Below, piece by piece: positions 29,701 to 36,531 of a stretch of DNA of 64,000 bases (position 1 is the first letter of the stretch; each line of letters opens with the position of its first letter). The stretch comes from Clavibacter sepedonicus (GTDB lineage Bacteria; Actinomycetota; Actinomycetes; Actinomycetales; Microbacteriaceae), in contig NC_010407.1 of NCBI RefSeq assembly GCF_000069225.1, forward strand, positions 1,984,001-2,048,000, in the 5' to 3' direction. The notes under the pieces were generated by a model. That model saw only the letters and a program-made list of their open reading frames with translations. It searched no databases and had not been told where the DNA came from. The position numbers were made by a program, and so were the translations under genes.

Positions 29701-30063
29701 GGTGCCCGTCTCGGCGGCGCGGCGCGCGAGCACCTCGAACGCGACGGAGGTGGCGGTGCGCGCGAGCGGCCCGAGCGTGGGCACCCCGACCCGGAGCGCG
29801 AGCTCGTCGCGGAGGCGCGTGGCGGCGGCGCGCGACGGGGCGAGCACCAGCACCTCGGCGGGGTCGAGCCCCTGCGCGAGGATCCGCTCGGCGACGAGCT
29901 CCCGCAGGGTCGTGGTGCGGCCCGAGCCCGGCGCGCCGATGACGGCCGCGCTCACGCCCACCGGCAGCTCGACGACGGCGCGCTGCGAGGGGTCCAGCTC
30001 CACCGCGGGCACCTGGCCGTCGGCGGCGGAGGCGGGCGGCTGGCGGAATCCCCTGATGGTCAC
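26794..30063 (-). CDS. adnA: AdnA-like helicase-nuclease with degenerate motor
   Basis: 1,089 residues. Partner of AdnB, immediately upstream. The motor half is eroded: Walker A reads GAPGSGRTTT (Lys replaced by Arg), Walker B reads VVADDLHEA instead of DEYQD, and motif III reads AFGDPDVAAATFRGAE without the Gln. The C-terminal nuclease domain looks complete (LRGKIDRIEL, IVDLKTGRHYP, QLGSYQLAF), preceded by PVSPSRLEAFERSPLNWF. GTG 30063 follows TAGCGT by 6 nt, so the operon probably starts leaderless. Known mycobacterial work makes AdnB the lead motor, which fits. Confidence 0.87.
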   Translation of the reverse strand: MTIRGFRQPPASAADGQVPAVELDPSQRAVVELPVGVSAAVIGAPGSGRTTTLRELVAERILAQGLDPAEVLVLAPSRAAATRLRDELALRVGVPTLGPLARTATSVAFEVLARRAAETGTEPPRLLTGAEQDQIIADLLAGHEELGTGPAWPDPLGVEVRRLRAFRTELRELLMRATEEGVRPDALAELGRAHDVPEWIAAAEFAREYEDVVDSFRGDHLDSAELLAEAVLLVSRGEALTGIRLVVADDLHEATVATLSLLRALAARGADVIAFGDPDVAAATFRGAEASALGRLSTVLGLPGLRTLVLDRVHRQPPALRALTSAVTARIGAAGAGRQRQAGSAPGLVDDADPIQVIEAPTRALELARLARRLREEHLLGGVPWARMVVLVRSGSLVPQVARSLATAEVPTRTAVAGRALRDDLAALALIRAVDVVLGRVPLTPDIAAELATGPLGGLDGVQLRRLRLAMRQEELAGDGHRSSDELLVEALAAPGRLETLDLAPARRLARLARTLQGARELAAADGTIEELLWHLWEGSGLATPWFEQALQTGIVADQANRDLDGVVALFTAARRFVERNPGRPASDFVEELLGAEVPEDTLSPQPLADTVLVATPSAVVGAGYEVVAVAALQECVWPNLRLRGSLLHPPRLSAVARGLDGADVDERAEVLGDELRMLALAVSRASRVVVLSATANDEEAPSPFLRLVPPAPGQAEAEAGAEAGRVAKDAPAALRIRPDHPLSLRGLVGALRRELAVVHRDAVLLDDGRVVSGDRTARRPADATRERGLAAASALARLAAEGVTGADPAEWYGLREPSTTEPVVDLTDPEARVPVSPSRLEAFERSPLNWFIDQASGGSTSTAMGIGTIVHAVMEEASLDPDADLRPPALEARLDARWGELPFESPWVGERERRQAGELIAGVSGYLRDFAADGGRMLAAEGGFELEVGVARLRGKIDRIELTKEGAVVIVDLKTGRHYPTRAEIPAHAQLGSYQLAFTEGSLEQVPAEAPSGGAKLLYVSGGTRGLPYRELPQEPLTREELDGFRARIAEAAEGMAGATFDGTPDLGERDPGSARRYRIHLVRAVSA

Positions 30064-30069
30064 GCGCCC

Positions 30070-30075
30070 ACGCTA
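30070..30075 (-). promoter_or_regulatory. Leaderless -10 box of the adnA-adnB operon
   Basis: TAGCGT on the reverse strand, 6 nt before GTG 30063. The remaining 30076-30256 is the divergent intergenic region to the DUF3107 gene, where TAGCCT (30210-30215) may be the promoter of that gene. Confidence 0.5.
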
Positions 30076-30256
30076 CCGGCGGCCCCCGACGGCGGCGGAT
30101 CCGCGGATCGGCATCCGACGCGCGTGCACCCCGCGTCCGCCGCGAGCCCGCCGCACGCCCGCCCGTCCGCCCTCAGTGAACGCCGCCGGGCCGCGCATGC
30201 GGGTGCCCTAGCCTGAGGGGGCACCGTCGCATCCGACGCATCGAAAGGCACCTCCC

Positions 30257-30481
30257 GTGGAAATCCGTATCGGCCTCGTCAACACCGCCCGCGAGCTCTC
30301 CTTCAGCACCAAGCAGACGCCCGAGGAGGTCCAGCGGACCGTCACGGACGCCGTCCGCGACTCCTCCCCCTTCATCTCCTTCACCGACGACAAGGGCGCC
30401 ACGCACCTCGCCGTCACCGCCCACCTCGCCTACGTGGAGCTCGGCAGCGCCGACGCCCCGCGCATCGGCTTCGTCCGCTAA
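30257..30481 (+). CDS. DUF3107 family small protein
   Basis: 74 residues. Starts MEIRIGLVNTARELSF and ends DAPRIGFVR, matching the short DUF3107 family found in nearly all actinobacteria. Function unknown. GAAAGG about 10 nt before GTG 30257 gives the start. The stop is 11 bp before the next small gene, so they probably share a message. Consistently found near adnAB and the rhlE-like helicase. Confidence 0.88.
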   Translation: MEIRIGLVNTARELSFSTKQTPEEVQRTVTDAVRDSSPFISFTDDKGATHLAVTAHLAYVELGSADAPRIGFVR

Positions 30482-30492
30482 GCCCGACTCCC

Positions 30493-30780
30493 GTGGAGCT
30501 CCTGTTCGTCGCACTCTTCGGCGCCCTCATCGGGCTCGTGGCGCGCTACGCGCTCCCCCACCGCGCCACGCACGGAGCGCTGCTCGTCCCCGCCGTCGGC
30601 ACCATCGCGGCCATGGTCGCGTGGGTGGCCCTCACCTGGGCCGGTCTCCGCTGGGACCAGGGCGTCATCTGGATCGCGACGCTCGCTATCTCAGCGCTGG
30701 TCGCCGCGGGCGTCGACATCGTGGTCGGGCGCCGGCGGTCCTCCGCGGACGCCCGCGACCTGGCCGCCATCGGCGGCTGA
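30493..30780 (+). CDS. Small membrane protein of unknown function
   Basis: 95 residues from GTG 30493. Three hydrophobic segments: VALFGALIGLVARYA, LLVPAVGTIAAMVAWVALTW and VIWIATLAISALVAAGVDIV. A basic tail (GRRRSSADARD) should lie in the cytoplasm. No family recognised. It follows DUF3107 by 11 bp and is closed by a strong hairpin. Confidence 0.75.
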   Translation: MELLFVALFGALIGLVARYALPHRATHGALLVPAVGTIAAMVAWVALTWAGLRWDQGVIWIATLAISALVAAGVDIVVGRRRSSADARDLAAIGG

Positions 30781-30795
30781 GCGCACCCGCATAAC

Positions 30796-30830
30796 ACGAC
30801 GCCCGGTCCCGTCGAGGGGCCGGGCGTCGT
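30796..30830. terminator. Bidirectional terminator hairpin
   Basis: 11-bp inverted repeat (ACGACGCCCGG / CCGGGCGTCGT) between two convergent genes. Confidence 0.75.
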
Positions 30831-30856
30831 GCGCCGGCCGGAGACGGCGGCGGGCG

Positions 30857-31585
30857 TCAGGCCGTGAGCCCGAGCGCGTCCATCCGCCGGGTGTGCGCCG
30901 TGATGATTCCCGCGAACACGGGCTCCAGGTGCACGCGCGCGTCGTCGGGGTCGGCGAGGGACGCGCGCATCGCCGTCCCCGCGACCAGGAGCGTGTCGCC
31001 GACGAGCCGGCGACCCCACATGGCGAGGCGCGATGCGAGGCGCGGGTCGCGGCGGATCCCGGCGCGCACCGCGTCGACGATGCCCTGCTGCCCCACGCCC
31101 GACGACAGGAGCACGACGACGCGCTGGCGCTGGTCCGACGGGAGCCCCGAGGCGAGGCGCACGAAGAAGTCGTCGAGGAGCCCCGTGGTGATGTAGGCGG
31201 AGAGCAGGCACTCGTACCAGTCGGCGCCCGCGACGGTGGCGGTGAACCGGTCGAACGCGGCGCGGTGCGGCTCCATGACGACGCTCGGGTCGCCGTCCTG
31301 CCGCTTGATCTCGGCGGCGAGCGCCTGGTGCTTGCCGAGCGCGATGCCGGCGGCCGTGGAGACGGCCTCCTTGCCGGCGAGGTCGGGCGCCTCGGTGACC
31401 GCACGCGACAGCGTCTCGAAGACGGTGAGCTGCAGGTACGCGACGGCGCCGAGGAAGCGGAGGGTGTCGGGCGAGAAGTCGTCCACGCTGACGGTCGTCG
31501 CCTGCGATCGACGCTTCGACTCGCCGCGGGACCTGACCCGGGGCGCCTCGATCGTCGTCGACCGGCGTCCGAACATCTTGAGCAC
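30857..31585 (-). CDS. Ferritin-like fold protein (MiaE-like)
   Basis: About 242 residues. All-helical, with FLGAVAYLQLTVFETLSRA and the late VFAGIITAHTRRMDALGL typical of the ferritin-like MiaE_2 group annotated as tRNA hydroxylase-like. The metal-ligand pattern is not clear enough to assign a reaction. GTG 31585 is chosen because TACACT (31592-31597, reverse strand) lies 6 nt upstream, the leaderless layout used elsewhere in this window; ATG 31576 three codons later is the alternative. Divergent from the DEAD-box helicase gene. Confidence 0.8.
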   Translation of the reverse strand: MLKMFGRRSTTIEAPRVRSRGESKRRSQATTVSVDDFSPDTLRFLGAVAYLQLTVFETLSRAVTEAPDLAGKEAVSTAAGIALGKHQALAAEIKRQDGDPSVVMEPHRAAFDRFTATVAGADWYECLLSAYITTGLLDDFFVRLASGLPSDQRQRVVVLLSSGVGQQGIVDAVRAGIRRDPRLASRLAMWGRRLVGDTLLVAGTAMRASLADPDDARVHLEPVFAGIITAHTRRMDALGLTA

Positions 31586-31725
31586 GTGGCCAGTGTAAAG
31601 GGCGGCGGAGGGGGTCTTCGGGCCCCGGCCCGCTAAACTCCCCCGTGGTCCCTCAACGGAAGGGCCCCATCGCGCCCGCAAAGAAGCAGTCCGGGCGTGG
31701 ACCGCACCGCTAGACAGGGCACAAC

Positions 31726-33288
31726 GTGACTTTCACCGAACTGAACATCGACGAGGACATGGTGCAGGCGCTGGCCGACCACGGCATCCTCGAACCCTTC
31801 CCCATCCAGGAGCAGACCATCCCCCTGGCGCTCTCCGGCCAGGACATCATCGGCCAGGCCAAGACGGGCACCGGCAAGACCTTCGGCTTCGGCCTCCCGC
31901 TCATCCAGCGGCTCGGCCTCACCCCCGAGCCCGGCGTGCAGGCCCTCGTGGTCGTGCCGACGCGCGAGCTCGCCGTGCAGGTCACCGAGGACCTGCAGAT
32001 CGCCACCAAGCACCGCGCCACCACGGTCGTCTCCATCTACGGCGGCAAGGCGTACGAGGGACAGATCGAGCAGCTCAAGGCCGGCGCGCAGATCGTCGTC
32101 GGCACGCCGGGCCGTCTCCTCGACCTCGTGGGCCAGCGCCTGCTCTCGCTCAAGTACGTGCGCGAGATGGTGCTCGACGAGGCTGACAAGATGCTCGACC
32201 TCGGCTTCCTCTCCGACATCGAGAAGCTCTTCGCGCAGACCCCGGCCGTGCGCCACACGATGCTGTTCTCGGCCACCATGCCGGGCCCGATCGTCGCGCT
32301 CGCCCGCCGCTTCATGACGAAGCCGATCCACATCCGGGCCACGGACCCCGACGAGGGCCTCATGCAGGCGAACATCCGCCACCTCGTCTACCGCGCGCAC
32401 AACATGGACAAGGACGAGGTCATCGGCCGCATCCTCCAGGCCGAGGGCCGCGGCAAGACCGTGATCTTCACGCGCACCAAGCGCGCCGCCGCCCGGCTCG
32501 TCGAGGAGCTCAACGACCGCGGCTTCAACGCCGCCGCCGTGCACGGCGACCTCAACCAGGAGCAGCGCGAGCGCGCCATGGCTGCGTTCAAGGCGGGCAA
32601 GAAGGACATCCTCATCGCCACCGACGTGGCGGCGCGCGGCATCGACGTGCTCGACGTCACCCACGTCATCAACCACACCATCCCCGAGGACGACAAGGCG
32701 TACCTGCACCGCGTCGGGCGCACCGGCCGCGCGGGCAAGACGGGCATCGCCGTCACGTTCGTCGACTGGGACGACCTGCACAAGTGGGCGCTCATCAACC
32801 GCGCCCTCGAGTTCGGCCAGCCGGAGCCCACCGAGACGTACTCGTCCTCGCCGCACCTGTTCACCGACCTCGACATCCCGGCCGGATCCAAGGGCCGCCT
32901 CCGCGCGACCCCCACGGTCAACCCCGACGGCACGCCGCGCGAGCGCCCGGGCAGCCGCGGCGGCGACTCGGGTCGCGACGGCGGCCGCGGCGGAAGCCGT
33001 GACGGCGGACGCGGCGGCGACCGGGGCGGGGACCGCTCGGGCGGACGCTCGTCGTCGTCCTCCTCCACCTCCACCTCCTCCGGGGGCGGCGACCGCGACC
33101 GCTCGCGCAGCCGCAGCACGTCGACCGCCTCGGCCACCGCACCCGCGGACGCGACCGCGACGATCGGCAGCGAGCAGCCGAACACGGCGGGCGGCCACGA
33201 CGCGCCCCACGCCGACGGCCAGACCCGCCCGCGCTCGCGCAACCGCCGTCGCCGCTCGGGCGGCGATCGCCCGACCGCGACGTCCTAG
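31726..33288 (+). CDS. DEAD-box RNA helicase (RhlE-like)
   Basis: 520 residues. Motifs: GILEPFPIQEQTIPLAL (Q), AKTGTGKTFGFGLP (I), PTRELAVQV (Ia), VLDEADKMLDLGF (II), FSATMPG (III), ATDVAARGIDVL (V) and YLHRVGRTGRAGK (VI). The C-terminal 130 residues form a low-complexity Gly/Arg/Ser tail, as in cold-shock or ribosome-assembly helicases. GTG 31726 has AGGG 7 nt upstream. TAAACT at 31634-31639 may be the promoter, giving a leader of about 80 nt. The TAG stop is part of the IS copy A target site and was preserved by the duplication. Confidence 0.95.
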   Translation: MTFTELNIDEDMVQALADHGILEPFPIQEQTIPLALSGQDIIGQAKTGTGKTFGFGLPLIQRLGLTPEPGVQALVVVPTRELAVQVTEDLQIATKHRATTVVSIYGGKAYEGQIEQLKAGAQIVVGTPGRLLDLVGQRLLSLKYVREMVLDEADKMLDLGFLSDIEKLFAQTPAVRHTMLFSATMPGPIVALARRFMTKPIHIRATDPDEGLMQANIRHLVYRAHNMDKDEVIGRILQAEGRGKTVIFTRTKRAAARLVEELNDRGFNAAAVHGDLNQEQRERAMAAFKAGKKDILIATDVAARGIDVLDVTHVINHTIPEDDKAYLHRVGRTGRAGKTGIAVTFVDWDDLHKWALINRALEFGQPEPTETYSSSPHLFTDLDIPAGSKGRLRATPTVNPDGTPRERPGSRGGDSGRDGGRGGSRDGGRGGDRGGDRSGGRSSSSSSTSTSSGGGDRDRSRSRSTSTASATAPADATATIGSEQPNTAGGHDAPHADGQTRPRSRNRRRRSGGDRPTATS

Positions 33289-33289
33289 C
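33284..33289 (+). repeat. Left target-site duplication of IS copy A (CCTAGC)
   Basis: CCTAGC directly precedes the left inverted repeat and is repeated exactly at 34358-34363. It contains the helicase stop codon TAG (33286-33288). Confidence 0.9.
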
Positions 33290-33331
33290 TGTACTCGGCC
33301 ATGACGTTGGTGACACTTCGGGGCGTGTGAA

Positions 33332-33384
33332 GAGGCCTCCTGGCTTGATGGAGCTGTTCAGTTCAACCATCGCCAGGAGGCCTC
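33332..33384 (+). promoter_or_regulatory. SD-masking hairpin upstream of transposase A
   Basis: GAGGCCTCCTGGC (33332-33344) is the exact complement of GCCAGGAGGCCTC (33372-33384), extended by GATGG/CCATC inside. The right arm contains the AGGAGG ribosome site of the transposase (ATG 33386), so read-through transcripts would hide it. Confidence 0.7.
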
Positions 33385-33385
33385 G

Positions 33386-34348
33386 ATGTCCCACGGTAAT
33401 GCTCGTCTGACGGTTCACGGGAGGGTTCTCCTCGTGCGGCGGGTGGTGGAGGATCGTCGGCCGGTCGCGCACGTCGCGCGGGAGCTGGGGGTGTCGCGGC
33501 AGTGCGCGCATCGATGGGTGAACCGGTTCCGTGCCGAGGGGCTGCGAGGGCTGACGGATCGGTCATCGCGGCCCCGGTCAGTACCGAGGCGAACGAGCCC
33601 GGAGCGGGAACGGGCCGTGCTGGAAGCGCGGGCCCAGTTGCGGGCGGGTCCTGCGCGGCTGGCGCCGGTGACAGGTGTTCCATCCCGTACGATCTCCCGC
33701 ATCCTGCGCCGGCACGGGGCGCCGCCGTTGGCATGGTTGGACCCCGTCACCGGGGCCGTGATCCGGGCATCCCGGTCAACGGCGCACCGGTATGAGCACG
33801 AGCATCCGGGTGATCTGATCCACGTGGACGTGAAGAAGCTCGGGAGGATCCCGGACGGAGGCGGCTGGCGGGTCCACGGGCGCAGCGAGCAGGTCCGCGG
33901 CCGCGGGATCGGGTTCGATTACGTCCATGCCGCGGTCGATGACCACACCCGTCTCGCCTACGCGGAGATCCATCCCGATGAGAAAGGCGCGACCGCGGCC
34001 GGGTTCCTGACCCGCGCAGCGGCGTACTTCGCCGGGCATGGGATCACCCGGATCGAGCGGGTCATCACGGACAACGCGTTCGCCTACCGGCACTCGACCG
34101 CGTTCAAGAACGCCGTCCAGGACCTGGGCGCGCGGCAGAAGTTCATCCGCCCGCACTGCCCCTGGCAGAACGGCAAGGTCGAGCGCTTCAACCGGACCCT
34201 CGCGACCGAGTGGGCCTACCGGCAACCCTTCACCAGCAACCAACACCGCGCCGACGCGCTTGACCCCTTCATCGAGCACTACAACACTGAACGAATCCAC
34301 TCAAGCCACGGGCTCACGCCCGCGGCCCGAGTGTCACCAACGTCATGA
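33386..34348 (+). CDS. IS481-family DDE transposase (copy A)
   Basis: 320 residues. N-terminal helix-turn-helix (VARELGVSRQCAHRWVNRF), then an rve-type DDE catalytic core: Asp in LIHVDVKKLGRIPDGGG, Asp in VITDNAFAYRHS and Glu in WQNGKVERFNRTLATEW. AGGAGG lies 5 nt before ATG 33386. The gene is intact, so the copy may still move. Its TGA stop lies inside the right inverted repeat (VSPTS*). Confidence 0.96.
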   Translation: MSHGNARLTVHGRVLLVRRVVEDRRPVAHVARELGVSRQCAHRWVNRFRAEGLRGLTDRSSRPRSVPRRTSPERERAVLEARAQLRAGPARLAPVTGVPSRTISRILRRHGAPPLAWLDPVTGAVIRASRSTAHRYEHEHPGDLIHVDVKKLGRIPDGGGWRVHGRSEQVRGRGIGFDYVHAAVDDHTRLAYAEIHPDEKGATAAGFLTRAAAYFAGHGITRIERVITDNAFAYRHSTAFKNAVQDLGARQKFIRPHCPWQNGKVERFNRTLATEWAYRQPFTSNQHRADALDPFIEHYNTERIHSSHGLTPAARVSPTS

Positions 34349-34357
34349 CCCAGTACA

Positions 34358-34363
34358 CCTAGC
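34358..34363 (+). repeat. Right target-site duplication of IS copy A (CCTAGC)
   Basis: Exact copy of 33284-33289, directly after the right end of the IS. Confidence 0.9.
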
Positions 34364-34388
34364 GCCGCGCCGCACGGATCACATCGCA

Positions 34389-34419
34389 GAGGGGCCGCAT
34401 CCACCGGATGCGGCCCCTC
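34389..34419. terminator. Terminator hairpin (rhlE-like gene / PHP gene)
   Basis: 14-bp perfect stem (GAGGGGCCGCATCC) with a 3-nt loop. Before IS A inserted it would have lain about 30 bp after the helicase stop; it also follows the PHP gene on the other strand. Confidence 0.8.
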
Positions 34420-34455
34420 CGTCACGCCCGGCTCCTGCTCCGGCCGGGTCGCGCG

Positions 34456-35331
34456 TCAGACGGCCGGCACGGGCACGACGGGTGCCCAGCCGGTGGCGCG
34501 CTCGACGATGCGCGCGAGCACCGCGGGCTCCGTGGTGTTCTCCGCGAGCCGGTTGGGCTTGCCCGCACCGTGGTAGTCGCTGGATCCGGTCACCTCGAGC
34601 CCGAACCGCTCCGCCAGCTCCGTGAGGCGCACGCGCGATGCGGGCGGGTTGTCCCGGTGCCGCACCTCGAGCCCGAAGAGCCCGGCCGCGACGAGCGCGG
34701 TCATGCGCGAGTCCGACAGCACGCGCTCGGGCCCGCGGGCGCCCGGGTGCGCCAGGACGGCCAGGCCGCCCGCCGCCGTGATCAGCTCGACGCCGAGGAT
34801 CGGGTCCGGCGCGTAGTGCGGCCGGTAGTAGCCGCCCTGCCAGTGCAGGATGCACTCGAACGCGGCCGTGCGCGTGGGCACGTGCCCGCGCGCGACGAGC
34901 GCGTCGGCGATGTGGGGCCTGCCGATGGTGCTCCCGGGCGTGGTCTGCGCGAGCACGTCCGCCCAGGTGAGGTCGTAGTCGCGGGAGATGCGGCCGACCA
35001 TGGCCTCGGCGCGGGTCATGCGCTCGGAGCGGACGCGCGCGGTCATCGCGGCGAGGTCGGCGTCCTCGGGATCGAAGAGGTACGCGAGCACGTGCACGCT
35101 CGCGTACTCGAGCTGCGTGCTCATCTCCATGCCCGGGACGAGCGTGATGCCGTGCGCGAGGGCTGCGTCCGAGGCGTCGGCCCAGCCCGCGGTGGAGTCA
35201 TGGTCGGTGAGCGCCACAGCGGACAGGCCCTGCGCGGCGGCCTGCGCCGCGAGCTCGACGGGGGTCTCGGTGCCGTCCGACACGGAGCTGTGCGTGTGCA
35301 GGTCGATGGGACCCTGCTGCTCCTCCGGCAT
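34456..35331 (-). CDS. PHP-domain phosphoesterase (TrpH/RNase AM-like)
   Basis: 291 residues. Metal-binding PHP motifs: DLHTHSSVSDGT, ALTDHDSTAGW, PGMEMST, GRPHIADALV, VLAHPGA and SSDYHGAGKPN. Family members act on nucleotide 3',5'-bisphosphates or short RNA 5' ends; the substrate here is not determinable. Start ATG 35331, preceded by TAGGAT (35338-35343, reverse strand) with a 6-nt gap, so probably leaderless. It lies divergent from the broken EEP gene. Confidence 0.88.
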   Translation of the reverse strand: MPEEQQGPIDLHTHSSVSDGTETPVELAAQAAAQGLSAVALTDHDSTAGWADASDAALAHGITLVPGMEMSTQLEYASVHVLAYLFDPEDADLAAMTARVRSERMTRAEAMVGRISRDYDLTWADVLAQTTPGSTIGRPHIADALVARGHVPTRTAAFECILHWQGGYYRPHYAPDPILGVELITAAGGLAVLAHPGARGPERVLSDSRMTALVAAGLFGLEVRHRDNPPASRVRLTELAERFGLEVTGSSDYHGAGKPNRLAENTTEPAVLARIVERATGWAPVVPVPAV

Positions 35332-35424
35332 CCCGCCATCCTACGCGGCGGTCCCCGGGGCCCCGGCCCGCCGGGCGCCCGCGGCGGCGCTCTCCCAGAG
35401 AGCCGCCATAGTGTGGTGGACGTC

Positions 35425-36451
35425 ATGGGTCGGGTCGTCGGAGCAGCAGTCATCCTCATCACCGCGGCCTCCCTCCTCGTCATCACCTGGCCGCAGCTGC
35501 TGGGCCTGGAGCAGACGTACCTCGTCGCCCACGCCGTCGCCATCCGCGGGGGCCTCATCGCCGCGGCCGCCGCCGTGCTGGTGCTGACCCTCGTCCTCTG
35601 CCTCGCGATCCGCCCCGGCCGCCGTCTCCTCGGCAGCATCGCCGTGCTGCTCGTGGTCTTCATCGGCGCGAACTCGGCCGTGCTCGCCACGCGCGGACTC
35701 GGCGACACGGCGTTCCAGGAGGCGCAGGACGACGACGTCACCGTGCTCACGTGGAACACGCTCGGCGGCGCGACGGGCGCGCGCGCCGTCGCCGACCTCG
35801 CGATCGAGTCGGGCGCCGACGTCATCACGCTCCCCGAGACGCGCGAGGAGACCGGCGCGGAGATCGCAGTGCTCATGCGCGACGCGGGGCGTCCGATGCG
35901 GGTCCGCACCGCGGCCTTCGACGACGTGGCCGCGGCCCGCTCCACCACCATCCTCATCAGCGCGGCCTACGGCGACTACCGGCTCGACGAGTCGCGCGGC
36001 ACCACGAGCGTCCTCCCCACGGTCATCATGGAGCCGGTCGACGGGAACGGCCCCGTGATCATGGCCGTGCACCCGGTCTCCCCCCATCCCCGAGCAGATG
36101 GACAACTGGCGCGCCGACCTCGCCTGGCTCGGCCAGCGCTGCGACGAGGGCAACGTGATCATCGCGGGCGACTTCAACGCGACGCTCGACCACATGAGCC
36201 GCTACGGCGGCACCCCCACCGAGCGCGGCCAGGTCACCGACCTCGGGCAGTGCGTGGACGCCGCGCGCGCCTCGGGCAACGGCGCCGTCGGCACCTGGCC
36301 CACGGGGGTCCCCGCGCTGCTCGGCACGCCGATCGACCACATCATGGCCACGCCCGGCTGGGCGGTCACGGGCTTGCGCGTCGTCGAGGACCGCGACGGC
36401 GCCGGCAGCGACCACCGGCCGGTGATCGCGCAGCTGACGCCGCTCCGCTGA
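35425..36451 (+). pseudogene. Endonuclease/exonuclease/phosphatase membrane protein, frameshifted
   Basis: ATG 35425 opens a protein with three N-terminal membrane helices (VVGAAVILITAASLLVITWP onward) and an EEP hydrolase domain: VLTWNTLGG and ITLPETREE in the first frame. After a run of six C (36080-36085) the sequence continues in another frame with QMDNWRADLAWLGQR, IIAGDFNATLDH, TPIDHIMATPGW and GSDHRPVIAQL. Removing one C restores HPVSPIPEQMDNW, giving an uninterrupted protein of about 341 residues. The catalytic site is split, so the gene is inactive as written unless the extra C is a sequencing error or slippage corrects it. Confidence 0.82.
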
Positions 36452-36531
36452 CCTTGCTCGGTCGACCCCGCTCCGCTGACCCGGCCCGTCCCACCCGGGT
36501 CCGTGCCGCGCGCAGGTGGGATGATCGTCGG

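Larger units (their letters stand above)
33290..34357 (+). mobile_element. IS481-family insertion sequence, copy A
   Basis: 1,068 bp. Left end TGTACTCGGCCATGACG..., right end (complement) TGTACTGGGTCATGACG...; both continue GTTGGTGACACT, giving imperfect terminal inverted repeats of about 28 bp. Perfect 6-bp target duplication. One transposase gene. Near-identical to copy B (61293-62360), which is in reverse orientation; the transposases differ at one residue (Ser/Gly near the C-terminus). Probably one of the Clavibacter IS481 elements (IS1121/IS1122 group), a name I cannot verify here. Confidence 0.95.
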
